From the NCBI GenBank assembly GCA_945952465.1, contig CAMFIB010000001.1, forward strand, positions 1-64,000: 64,000 nucleotides of DNA, in the 5' to 3' direction. Below the pieces are notes generated by a model, which was given only the letters and a program-made list of their open reading frames with translations, was not told where the DNA came from and did no database searches. Shown in pieces: positions 28,105 through 35,982 of the stretch; the stretch's first letter is position 1, and the number at the start of each line of letters is the position of its first letter. The DNA is from an uncultured Pseudomonadota bacterium (GTDB lineage Bacteria > Pseudomonadota > Gammaproteobacteria > Burkholderiales > Burkholderiaceae_C). The translations under genes were made by a program, and so were the position numbers.

Positions 28105-28905
28105 ATGCGATCGCTGTGCCGGTTCCTGGCCGCCACCTGCGTTCTTCTGGCGGGCCATGCCCTGGCGCAGACCCCTGGCGCCACCGTGGTGGACGTGCCC
28201 ACGCGGCCGGGGGTGACGCAGCGCTATCTCCTGCTCACGCCAGACCGGTCCGCCGTTGCGGCACTGGTGCTGTTTGCCGGTGGGAACGGCGGGCTGCAAC
28301 TGTCTCGGCAGGGCGACTTGGGCGGGGGACGCGGAAACTTTCTCGCGCGCAGCCGGGACCTCTTTGCCGCCCGAGGGTTCGCGGTCGCTGTGATCGACGC
28401 GCCGTCCGACCGGCAGTCGGCGCCCTATCTGAACGGCTTTCGGCAGACCGCAGAACATGCGGCCGACGTGCGTGCCGTGGTCGCCGACCTGCGCCACCGT
28501 TTCGGGTTGCCGGTCGTGCTGGTGGGGACCAGCGCAGGCACAGTCTCGGTGGCCGCAACCGCCCTGGCCTTGCGCGACAGTGGAGGCCCGGATGCCATCG
28601 TGCTCACGTCCACCATTCTCTGGAACCGGCCGTCGATGCCGTCGGTGAGCGACATGCCCGTGCAGTCGCTGACGGTGCCGGTGTTGCTGGTGCACCATGA
28701 GGCCGATGCGTGCCGGTTCTGCCCTCCGCCACTGCTGCAGGCGCTGGCCGACCGTCTCCAGGCGCCGCATGAAGTTCGCACCTACGGCGGCGGTCTCGAT
28801 ACGGGCGATCCCTGTGAAGCGAGGTCGCACCACGGATTCAACGGTCTGGAAGACCGCGTGGTGGCCGACGTGTCGGCGTGGATCGGCGCGGCGGTGCGCC
28901 GCTGA
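28105..28905 (+). CDS. Secreted alpha/beta hydrolase
   Basis: A 266-aa protein with a clear signal peptide (LLAGHALAQ, cleavage about residue 21) and an alpha/beta hydrolase fold. The nucleophile elbow is GTSAG with Ser143. LVHHEADAC supplies a likely acid residue, and SHHGFNG near the C-terminus the catalytic His. An FCPPP segment and three Cys may form a disulfide in the periplasm. Codon use looks less GC-biased than in neighbours, which could mean low expression or later arrival. The substrate is unknown. Confidence 0.75.
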   Translation: MRSLCRFLAATCVLLAGHALAQTPGATVVDVPTRPGVTQRYLLLTPDRSAVAALVLFAGGNGGLQLSRQGDLGGGRGNFLARSRDLFAARGFAVAVIDAPSDRQSAPYLNGFRQTAEHAADVRAVVADLRHRFGLPVVLVGTSAGTVSVAATALALRDSGGPDAIVLTSTILWNRPSMPSVSDMPVQSLTVPVLLVHHEADACRFCPPPLLQALADRLQAPHEVRTYGGGLDTGDPCEARSHHGFNGLEDRVVADVSAWIGAAVRR

Positions 28906-28914
28906 GGGAACGCC

Positions 28915-29400
28915 ATGCGCGACGCCTGGGAACTCGCCAGCTTCATCGTCACGGCATTGGGCCTGCCGTTCGCCATCGTGTTCTTCTGGTGGGAGCAGCG
29001 CAAGGAGCGCGACAACGAGGACGAGGCGGCTTACCAGTTGCTGTCCGACGCCTACAACGACTTCCTGCGGGTGGTACTGGCCAACCCCGACCTGCGGCTG
29101 CGCACCAACGAGCCGCTGCCCGACCCCACGCACGAGCAGAACGAGCGCATCCTGGTCATCTACGACATGCTGATCTCGCTGTTCGAGCGGGCCTACCTGG
29201 TGGCGTGGAGCGACCACATGAGCGAGGTCGAGAAGCGCCGCTGGAACAGCTGGGACGACTACATGCGCGAGTGGTGCCGGCGCGAGAGCTTCTTCAACGC
29301 GCTGCCGCTGCTGCTGCGCGGCGAAGACCCGGGCTTCCAGGCCTACATCCGCCAACTCGCCGACGACGAGCGGGGCGGGGCGCTGATCACGCGCGTGTGA
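28915..29400 (+). CDS. Small membrane-anchored protein of unknown function
   Basis: A 161-aa protein. One N-terminal membrane helix (about residues 7-26, SFIVTALGLPFAIVFFWWEQ) precedes an acidic, Trp/Tyr-rich helical domain with WNSWDDYMREWCRRESFF. It resembles proteins annotated only as hypothetical. It starts 9 nt after the secreted hydrolase and ends 17 nt before LiuR operator 3. No catalytic motif is visible. Confidence 0.7.
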   Translation: MRDAWELASFIVTALGLPFAIVFFWWEQRKERDNEDEAAYQLLSDAYNDFLRVVLANPDLRLRTNEPLPDPTHEQNERILVIYDMLISLFERAYLVAWSDHMSEVEKRRWNSWDDYMREWCRRESFFNALPLLLRGEDPGFQAYIRQLADDERGGALITRV

Positions 29401-29416
29401 ACCCGTTGCGGGGTGA

Positions 29417-29440
29417 ATTGACGTTTACGTAAACGTCAAT
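29417..29440. promoter_or_regulatory. LiuR operator 3 (perfect 24-bp palindrome)
   Basis: The core TGACGTTTACGTAAACGTCA is identical to operator 1 and extends to a perfect 24-bp palindrome with flanking AT/AT. It is 71 nt before the thiolase start codon and places the thiolase/acyl-CoA dehydrogenase pair under LiuR. Confidence 0.92.
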
Positions 29441-29511
29441 TACGATCGGTGTTTCGGCCGGAAACGCCGGCTTGGCCTTGTCCGATCCTTCCCCAGCAGG
29501 AGACCCCCCGC

Positions 29512-30693
29512 ATGTCCGATTCCATCGTCATCACCGGCGCCGCGCGCACCCCCATGGGCGCCTTCCAGGGTGATTTCGCCAGCCTCGCCGCGCACGACCT
29601 CGGCGGCGTGGCGATCAAGGCCGCCGTCGAGCGCGCCGGCATTTCGCCGTCGGCCGTGGGCGAGGTGCTGTTCGGCAACTGCCTGATGGCCGGCCAGGGC
29701 CAGGCGCCGGCCCGGCAGGCCGCGTTCAAGGGCGGCCTGCCCAAGGAGACCGGCGCCGTCACGCTGTCCAAGATGTGCGGTTCGGCGATGAAGGCGGCGA
29801 TGTTCGCGCACGACATGCTGCTGGCCGGTACGCACGACGTGGTGGTGGCCGGCGGCATGGAAAGCATGACCAACGCGCCCTACCTGCTGCTGAAGGGCCG
29901 CGGCGGCATGCGCATCGGCCACGACCGCGTGTTCGACCACATGATGCTCGACGGCCTGGAAGACGCCTATGAGCCCGGCCGCTCGATGGGCACCTTCGGC
30001 GAGGACTGCGCCGCGCACTACGGCTTCACCCGCGAGCAGCAGGACGCCTACGCCATCGAAACCGTCACCCGCGCACAGAACGCGGTGAGGAGCGGTGGGT
30101 TCGCCGCCGAAATCGCACCGGTGGAGGTGCCCGGCCGCGGCGGCTCGGTCACCGTGAAGGACGACGAAGGCCCGGGCAAGATCCGGCTTGACCGCCTGCC
30201 CACGCTGCGCGCCGCCTTCAAGAAAGACGGCACCATCACCGCCGCGTCCAGCTCGTCGATCAACGACGGCGCCGCCGCGCTGGTGATGATGAAACGGTCC
30301 ACCGCCGACAGGCTGGGCAGCCAGCCCATCGCCCGCCTCGCCGCGCACAGCATGCACGCGCAGGAGCCGAACTGGTTCACCACCGCGCCCATCGGCGCTT
30401 CCAAAAAGCTGCTCGACCGCCTGGGCTGGAGCGTGGCCGACGTGGACCTGTGGGAAATCAACGAGGCTTTCGCCGTGGTGCCGATGGCGCTGATGCACGA
30501 CCTGAAGGTGCCGCACGAGAAGGTGAACGTGAACGGCGGCGCCTGCGCGCTGGGCCACCCGATCGGCGCTTCGGGCGCGCGCATCATGGTCACGCTGCTG
30601 AACGCGCTGAAGCAGCGCGGCGGCAAACGCGGCATCGCCACGCTGTGCCTGGGCGGCGGGGAAGCAACCGCCGTCGCTCTCGAGTTGCTCTGA
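29512..30693 (+). CDS. Acetyl-CoA C-acyltransferase (thiolase)
   Basis: A 393-aa thiolase. The catalytic residues are Cys89 (KMCGSAMKA), His349 (ALGHPIGASG) and Cys379 (CLGGGEA). GGMESMTNAPYLL is a hallmark. It probably splits acetoacetyl-CoA formed from leucine into two acetyl-CoA, or works in biosynthetic direction for PHB. It lies downstream of LiuR operator 3. Its stop codon is inside copy E of the 54-bp repeat. Confidence 0.94.
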   Translation: MSDSIVITGAARTPMGAFQGDFASLAAHDLGGVAIKAAVERAGISPSAVGEVLFGNCLMAGQGQAPARQAAFKGGLPKETGAVTLSKMCGSAMKAAMFAHDMLLAGTHDVVVAGGMESMTNAPYLLLKGRGGMRIGHDRVFDHMMLDGLEDAYEPGRSMGTFGEDCAAHYGFTREQQDAYAIETVTRAQNAVRSGGFAAEIAPVEVPGRGGSVTVKDDEGPGKIRLDRLPTLRAAFKKDGTITAASSSSINDGAAALVMMKRSTADRLGSQPIARLAAHSMHAQEPNWFTTAPIGASKKLLDRLGWSVADVDLWEINEAFAVVPMALMHDLKVPHEKVNVNGGACALGHPIGASGARIMVTLLNALKQRGGKRGIATLCLGGGEATAVALELL

Positions 30694-30740
30694 TTTATAT
30701 AGCTACAAATCCAGCAACGACGCTGACTACAGGCCAAAAT
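30687..30740 (+). repeat. 54-bp dispersed repeat, copy E (bridges two genes)
   Basis: The modules GCTCT-N7-ATAGC-N17-CGCTGAC-TACAGGCCAAAAT have invariant spacing. The thiolase stop TGA is at 30691-30693 inside the first module, and the last two bases (AT) of the repeat are the first two of the next gene's ATG (30739-30741). A GATTCTAAAT extension continues into that gene. Confidence 0.9.
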
Positions 30741-31875
30741 GATTCTAAATTCCGACCAGCAGGCGGTGCGCGACGCGGTGCGCGCGTTTGCCCAGGCCGA
30801 ACTCTGGCCCCACGCCTCGCGGTGGGACCGTGAGCACACCTTTCCGGTCGAGGCGCACCGCGGCCTGGCCGAACTCGGCGCCTACGGCATCTGCGTGCCG
30901 GAAGACCTCGGCGGTGCCGGGCTGGACTATGTCACGCTGTCGGTGGTGCTGGAAGAAATCGCCGCTGGCGACGGCGGCACCAGCACCGCGATCAGCGTCA
31001 CCAACTGCCCCGTCAACGCCATCCTGATGCGCTATGGCTCGCCCGCGCAGAAAAAGCAGTGGCTGGAGCCGCTGGCGCAGGGCAAGAAGCTCGGCGTCTT
31101 TTGCCTGACCGAGCCGCACGTGGGCAGCGACGCGTCGGGCCTGCGCACTAACGCCGTGAAAGACGGCAACGGCTATGTGCTGAACGGCGTCAAGCAGTTC
31201 ATCACCAGCGGCAAGAACGGGCATGTGGCCATCGTCATTGCCGTCACCGACAAGGGCGCCGGCAAAAAGGGCATGAGCGCTTTCATCGTGCCGACCGACG
31301 CGCCGGGCTACGTGGTCGCCCGCATCGAAGAGAAGCTGGGCCAGCACAGCAGCGACACCGCGCAGATCAATTTCGACAACTGCCGCATCCCGGCCGAGAA
31401 CCTGATCGGCGCCGAGGGCGAGGGCTACCGCATCGCGCTCGGCGGGCTGGAGGGCGGCCGCATCGGCATCGCCTCGCAAAGCATCGGCATGGCGCGCAGC
31501 GCCTTCGAGTCGGCGCTGGCCTATGCCAAGGAGCGCACCAGCTTCGGCACCGCCATCTTCAACCACCAGGCGGTGGGCTTCCGGCTGGCCGACTGCGCCA
31601 CGCAGATCGAGGCCGCCCGCCAGCTCACCTGGCACGCCGCCACGCTGCGCGACGCCGGCCTGCCTTGTCTGAAGGAGGCGGCCATGGCCAAGCTGTTCGC
31701 CAGCGAGATGGCTGAGAAGGTCTGCACCGCCGCCATCCAGACGCTGGGCGGCTACGGCTACGTCAACGACTTCCCGGTCGAGCGCATCTACCGCGACGTG
31801 CGGGTCTGCCAGATCTACGAAGGCACAAGCGACGTGCAAAAGATTCTGATCGGGCGCGCGCTGGCCACCGCGTGA
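30739..31875 (+). CDS. Acyl-CoA dehydrogenase
   Basis: A 378-aa FAD acyl-CoA dehydrogenase of the short/branched-chain type. CLTEPHVGSDASGLRT and GVKQFITSGKNGHVA are the FAD/substrate motifs. KLGQHSSDTAQINFDNCRIP follows, and QIYEGTSDVQKILIGRAL at the end carries the usual catalytic Glu of short-chain members. Candidate substrates are isobutyryl-, 2-methylbutyryl- or butyryl-CoA. The start codon and leader are provided by copy E of the repeat, and only a weak CAGG resembles a ribosome site. It is cotranscribed with the thiolase under LiuR operator 3. Confidence 0.92.
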   Translation: MILNSDQQAVRDAVRAFAQAELWPHASRWDREHTFPVEAHRGLAELGAYGICVPEDLGGAGLDYVTLSVVLEEIAAGDGGTSTAISVTNCPVNAILMRYGSPAQKKQWLEPLAQGKKLGVFCLTEPHVGSDASGLRTNAVKDGNGYVLNGVKQFITSGKNGHVAIVIAVTDKGAGKKGMSAFIVPTDAPGYVVARIEEKLGQHSSDTAQINFDNCRIPAENLIGAEGEGYRIALGGLEGGRIGIASQSIGMARSAFESALAYAKERTSFGTAIFNHQAVGFRLADCATQIEAARQLTWHAATLRDAGLPCLKEAAMAKLFASEMAEKVCTAAIQTLGGYGYVNDFPVERIYRDVRVCQIYEGTSDVQKILIGRALATA

Positions 31876-31947
31876 GCTGAAGGCCCCGCGCGGCGGGGCG
31901 GGGCCGGTGCTTGCTTACACTGGGGTTTTGAGTTGGAGCCCGCACCG

Positions 31948-32373
31948 ATGCCCATCACCAAAGGATTCCGCGCGCTGGTCGACGAAGCGCTGGCCGAGGT
32001 CAAGACCTATTCCACGGCCGACGCGATCGGCCTGGTCGGCAAGCCCGGCGTGCACCTCGTCGACATCCGCGACCCGCGTGAACTGACCAACGGCCTGGTG
32101 CCCGGCGCGTTTCCCGCACCGCGCGGCATGCTGGAGTTCTGGGTCGACCCCGCGTCGCCGTACCACAAGCCTTTCTTCGACGACGAGAACGCCGAGTACG
32201 TGCTGTACTGCGGTGGCGGCTGGCGCAGCGCGCTGGCGGCCAAGGCGCTGCAGGACATGGGCATGACCAACGTCGCCCACATCGACGGCGGCTACGGCGA
32301 GTGGGTGAAGCAGGGCGGCCCCACCGAGACGCTGGAGCAGCGCAAGGCCGCCAAGGCGCCCGCCGCCTCGTGA
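31948..32373 (+). CDS. Single-domain rhodanese-like protein
   Basis: A 141-aa rhodanese-domain protein. The active-site Cys88 sits in LYCGGGWRSALAA, with HLVDIRDPREL as the conserved strand/loop. It may act as thiosulfate sulfurtransferase or persulfide carrier. The ATG at 31948 is preferred over a TTG five codons earlier. The stop codon overlaps the GTG start of the YchJ-like gene (GTGA), and the four genes to 34339 form a tight run. Confidence 0.88.
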   Translation: MPITKGFRALVDEALAEVKTYSTADAIGLVGKPGVHLVDIRDPRELTNGLVPGAFPAPRGMLEFWVDPASPYHKPFFDDENAEYVLYCGGGWRSALAAKALQDMGMTNVAHIDGGYGEWVKQGGPTETLEQRKAAKAPAAS

Positions 32374-32765
32374 AACCGGCCTGCGCCTGCGGCGGCGGTG
32401 TTGCTTTCGAAGCCTGCTGCGGCCGCTACATCGAAGCCGCCAGCAGTACTCACCTCGCCGCACCCACCGCCGAGGCGCTGATGCGCTCCCGCTACACCGC
32501 CTTCACCCGCGCCAACGCGGCCTATCTCGCCGCCACCTGGCACCCCAGCACCCGGCCGGCCAACCTGTCGCTCGACACCGGAAACCGCTGGCTGGGGCTG
32601 GAGGTGCGCAGCCATACGCCCATCGACGACACCCATGCCGAGGTCGAGTTCGTCGCCCGCTGGAAACCCGCCGGCGGCGGCGCGGCGGTGCGGCTGCACG
32701 AGCGCAGCCGCTTCGTGCGCGAGGGCGGCCGCTGGTTCTACGTTGACGGAGACCTGAAGGCATGA
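32370..32765 (+). CDS. YchJ family SEC-C-type zinc protein
   Basis: A 131-aa protein with a GTG start overlapping the rhodanese stop. An N-terminal zinc-knuckle-like Cys set (C5, C7, C16, C17 in ACACGGG and EACCGRYI) precedes an NTF2-like fold with EALMRSRYTAFTRANAAYLAATWHP, in two parts the hallmark of UPF0225/YchJ. The biochemical role is unknown. It overlaps the next gene by 4 nt (ATGA). Confidence 0.88.
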   Translation: MKPACACGGGVAFEACCGRYIEAASSTHLAAPTAEALMRSRYTAFTRANAAYLAATWHPSTRPANLSLDTGNRWLGLEVRSHTPIDDTHAEVEFVARWKPAGGGAAVRLHERSRFVREGGRWFYVDGDLKA

Positions 32766-33637
32766 CGGCGACGCCCGCAGCCGCCACGCCGCGCCGCTGG
32801 CATCCGCTGCGCTGGCTGCTGTTGGCCATTGTGGCGCTGGGCGTCTGGTCGGTCGGCATCGAGCCGCGCTGGGTCGCGGCGCGCGAAATCGACCATGCGG
32901 TGGCCGGCTGGCGCGGCCCACCCGGGCTGAGGGTGGCGGTGGCGTCGGACTGGCACATCACGTCGAACGGCTGGCTGCGCGTGATGACGCTGGAGCGCGC
33001 CCGCGCCATCGTTGACGAAATCAACGCCAGCCACCCCGACGTGGTGCTGCTGCCCGGCGACCTGATCGCCGACCGCGGCTTCAACGCGCCGGCGGGCGGC
33101 CCCCCGGCCGAAGAGCTGATCGCCGGGGTGCTCGGCCGCCTGCGCGCGCCGCAGGGCGTGTATGCGGTGTTCGGCAACCACGATCAGATGCGCGGCGACG
33201 GTTTTCGTGCGGCCCTGGAGCGCCACGGCGTCCGTGTCATCGACAACCGCGCGGTGCGGCTGCCCGACGCGCCGGTCTGGGTGGTCGGCATCGGCGACGA
33301 GATCGCGGGGCAATCACGGCCGAGCGAGGCACTCGCCCAACTGCCGGCCGGCGCGCAGGCGCTGGTCTTCATGCACGAGCCCAGCAGCGCGCGCGAACTG
33401 CCGCCGCTGCAGGGCCTCATCGTTGCTGGCCACACCCATGGCGGCCAGGTAGCGCTGCCCGGGCTCGGCCCGCTGGTCACCTCCGGCAAGACGCCGAAAG
33501 ACTGGTACTACGGCTGGGTGCGCGCCAACGCCAACGACCTCTACGTGACCAGCGGCCTCGGCGTCAGCCTGTTCCCGATCCGCTTCAACCGCCGCCCCGA
33601 GTGGGTGCTGTTCCGCCTGCGCGACGCGCTGGCCTGA
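32762..33637 (+). CDS. Membrane-anchored metallophosphoesterase
   Basis: A 291-aa calcineurin-like phosphoesterase of the YaeI type. One N-terminal membrane segment (about 16-34) is followed by the metal-site motifs in order: ASDWHI, LLPGDLIAD, FGNHDQ, FMHEPS and AGHTHGGQ. The domain is predicted to face the periplasm or membrane surface. Members hydrolyse phosphodiesters such as UDP-diacylglucosamine analogues or lipids; the substrate here is unknown. It overlaps the YchJ gene by 4 nt. Confidence 0.9.
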   Translation: MTATPAAATPRRWHPLRWLLLAIVALGVWSVGIEPRWVAAREIDHAVAGWRGPPGLRVAVASDWHITSNGWLRVMTLERARAIVDEINASHPDVVLLPGDLIADRGFNAPAGGPPAEELIAGVLGRLRAPQGVYAVFGNHDQMRGDGFRAALERHGVRVIDNRAVRLPDAPVWVVGIGDEIAGQSRPSEALAQLPAGAQALVFMHEPSSARELPPLQGLIVAGHTHGGQVALPGLGPLVTSGKTPKDWYYGWVRANANDLYVTSGLGVSLFPIRFNRRPEWVLFRLRDALA

Positions 33638-33643
33638 AAGACC

Positions 33644-34339
33644 ATGACCGAGACCCGATTGCCCCTGCCGTTCGATGCCGTTCTGTTTGATTGCGACGGT
33701 GTGCTGGTCGACAGCGAACCCATCACCAACGGCGTGCTGCGCGACATGCTGGCCGAGCGCGGCTGGGTGATGACCCATGCCGAATGCGAGCGGCTGTTCA
33801 TCGGCAAGGCGGTGAAGGACGAACGCGCCCGCATCGAGGCCGAGACCGGCCAGCCGCTGACCGAAGCCTGGATGGAATCGTTCCGTGAAGAGCGCAACAC
33901 GCGCCTGCGCAACGAGCTGCAGGCCATTCCCCGCGCCGCCGAAGCGGTGGCCGCTGTGTTTGCGCGCTGGAACGGCCGCATCGCCTGCGCGTCGGGTGCC
34001 GACCGGTTCAAGGTGGAACTGCAGCTCGCCAAATGCGGCATGCTCGAATACTTTGAGGGGCGCATCTTCAGCGGCCACGAGCTGCCGCGCTCCAAGCCCG
34101 CGCCCGACGTGTATCTGGCCGCAGCCGCCGCGCTGGGCGCGGACCCCAAACGCTGCGCGGTGGTGGAAGACACGGTGACCGGCGTGACCGCCGGCGTGGC
34201 GGCCGGCGCCACCGTCTTCGGTTTCAGCCCGGCCGCCTTCGGGCACGATGCACCGCGCGCCTTGCGCGAGGCCGGCGCGGTGCAGGTCTTCGCCGACATG
34301 GCCGACCTGCCGGCGCTGCTGGCCGGCTGGTCAACCTGA
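33644..34339 (+). CDS. HAD-superfamily phosphatase (beta-phosphoglucomutase-like)
   Basis: A 231-aa HAD hydrolase with a four-helix cap. Motif I is FDCDGVLVDSEP (Asp16/Asp18). ACASGADRFKVEL holds motif II, SKPAPDVYLAAA the motif III Lys, and VVEDTVTGVTAG motif IV. It resembles YieH/phosphoglycolate phosphatase-like enzymes; the substrate is not deducible. It starts 6 nt after the metallophosphoesterase and converges on the aldehyde dehydrogenase gene. Confidence 0.9.
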   Translation: MTETRLPLPFDAVLFDCDGVLVDSEPITNGVLRDMLAERGWVMTHAECERLFIGKAVKDERARIEAETGQPLTEAWMESFREERNTRLRNELQAIPRAAEAVAAVFARWNGRIACASGADRFKVELQLAKCGMLEYFEGRIFSGHELPRSKPAPDVYLAAAAALGADPKRCAVVEDTVTGVTAGVAAGATVFGFSPAAFGHDAPRALREAGAVQVFADMADLPALLAGWST

Positions 34340-34346
34340 AACAGCG

Positions 34347-35855
34347 TCAGATCGCGATGAACACTGACTTGGTTTCCAGGTAGGCGTCGAGCGACGCGCG
34401 GCCCATGTCGCGGCCAATGCCGGACTGCTTGTAGCCGCCAAAGGGCATGGCCGGGTCGAGCGCGCTGTGGCAGTTGACCCAGACCGTGCCGGCCTTGATC
34501 TTCGGCACCAGTCGGTGCACCTTGCTCAGGTTGTTCGACCAGATGCTGGCGCCCAGGCCGTAGGGCGTGTCGTTCGCCCAGGCCGCGACCTCGTCGATGC
34601 TGTCGTAGGGCATGGCGGTCAGCACCGGCCCGAAGATCTCCTCCTGCACCACGCGCTTGTTGTGGTCCACGTTGGCCAGCACCGTGGGCTGCACGAAGTA
34701 GCCCTTGCCGCTGTGGCGGCCGCCGCCGGCCACCACCTCGGCGCCCTGCGAGCGGCCGATGTCGATGTAGCCGCAGACCCGGTCCATCTGCTCCTGCGAC
34801 ACCAGCGGCCCCATCTGCGCGGCGGCGTCGAAGCCGTGGCCCAGCGTCATGCCGCTGGCGATCTTGCCGATCTCGCTGACCACGTTGTCGAACATCTTCT
34901 TCTGCACGTAGAGGCGCGAGCCGGCGCAGCAGACCTGGCCGTGGTTGAAGAAGATGGCGTTGGCCGCACCGGCCGCCGCGGTGGCGGGGTCGCAGTCGTC
35001 GAGCACGATGACCGGCGACTTGCCGCCCAGCTCCAGCGTGAAGCGGGTCATGTTGTCGACCGACGCGTGGCCGATGATCTTGCCGACCTCGGTGGAGCCG
35101 GTGAAGCTGATCTTGTCGACCAGCGGGTGCTTCGTCAGCGGCGCGCCGGCTTCCAGGCCGTCGCCGGTCAGGATGTTGACCACGCCCGGCGGGAAGCCGG
35201 CCTGGCCGATCAGCTCACCGAGGTAGAGCGCGGTCAAAGGCGTCTGCTCGGCGGGTTTCAGCACCACGGTGCAGCCGGCGGCCAGCGCCGGGCCCAGTTT
35301 CCAGGCGGCCACCAGCAGCGGGAAGTTCCACGGCACGATGGCCGCGACCACGCCCACCGCCTCGCGCAGCGTGTAGGTGGCGAACTGCGCCTGCGGCGCG
35401 AACGGCACCGAGACGGCGGTGGTGGAGCCCTCGATCTTGGTGGCCCAGCCGGCCATGTAGCGGAAGAAGTCCACCGTCAGCGCCATGTCCACGGCGCGCG
35501 CGATGCCGGCCGACTTGCCGTTGTCGACCGATTCGATTTCGGCCAGCGTCTGCGCGTGCGCTTCCACCAGGTCGGCCAGCTTCAGCAGCAGGCGCTGCCG
35601 CTCGGCCGGCTTCATCGCCGGCCAGGCGCCACCGTCGAAGGCCTTGCGCGCGGCCTTCACCGCGAGGTCCACGTCCTCGGGGCCGGCCGCGGCAATCTGC
35701 GTGATGACTTCTTCGGTGGCCGGGTTCACGGTGGCAAAGGTCTTGCCGCTGGCCGCCGGGCGCCACTGGCCGTCGATCAGCAGTTGGTGTTCGCGCTTGG
35801 CGAGGAAATCGGTGGTCTGCTGCGTCAGCAGATGGCGGATGTTGGACAGGTCCAT
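34347..35855 (-). CDS. NAD(P)-dependent aldehyde dehydrogenase
   Basis: A 502-aa aldehyde dehydrogenase. Catalytic Glu275 is in LELGGKSP and Cys309 in GQVCCAGSR. PWNFPLLVAAWKLGPALAAG and FTGSTEVGK are cofactor-site motifs, and MPFGGYKQSGIGRD closes the active site. It oxidises aldehydes to acids and is most similar in layout to the broad-range AldA/acetaldehyde group. The ATG at 35855 is chosen because AGGAG stands 9 nt upstream; the open frame extends far beyond. With the PQQ alcohol dehydrogenase nearby it would complete alcohol-to-acid oxidation. Confidence 0.93.
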   Translation of the reverse strand: MDLSNIRHLLTQQTTDFLAKREHQLLIDGQWRPAASGKTFATVNPATEEVITQIAAAGPEDVDLAVKAARKAFDGGAWPAMKPAERQRLLLKLADLVEAHAQTLAEIESVDNGKSAGIARAVDMALTVDFFRYMAGWATKIEGSTTAVSVPFAPQAQFATYTLREAVGVVAAIVPWNFPLLVAAWKLGPALAAGCTVVLKPAEQTPLTALYLGELIGQAGFPPGVVNILTGDGLEAGAPLTKHPLVDKISFTGSTEVGKIIGHASVDNMTRFTLELGGKSPVIVLDDCDPATAAAGAANAIFFNHGQVCCAGSRLYVQKKMFDNVVSEIGKIASGMTLGHGFDAAAQMGPLVSQEQMDRVCGYIDIGRSQGAEVVAGGGRHSGKGYFVQPTVLANVDHNKRVVQEEIFGPVLTAMPYDSIDEVAAWANDTPYGLGASIWSNNLSKVHRLVPKIKAGTVWVNCHSALDPAMPFGGYKQSGIGRDMGRASLDAYLETKSVFIAI

Positions 35856-35941
35856 GTCGTCGTGCTCCTGCGCGTGGGTGCGCCTTGAAAAGACCACCAC
35901 GATAGGAGCGGGAACAACCAGCGTCGAGCGTGGGCGAACCC

Positions 35942-35958
35942 TGTTCCGGGACGGTACA
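35942..35958. promoter_or_regulatory. Candidate operator upstream of the aldehyde dehydrogenase gene
   Basis: TGTTCCGGGACGGTACA is an imperfect palindrome (TGTTCC and GGTACA arms). A 13/17 match, TGTGTCGGGACGGAACG, lies at 37242-37258 before the PQQ dehydrogenase gene. Both flank the AcoR-like regulator gene, its most likely binder (inference). Confidence 0.4.
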
Positions 35959-35982
35959 GCCGCCCGCTTCAGGCGAGGCGCG

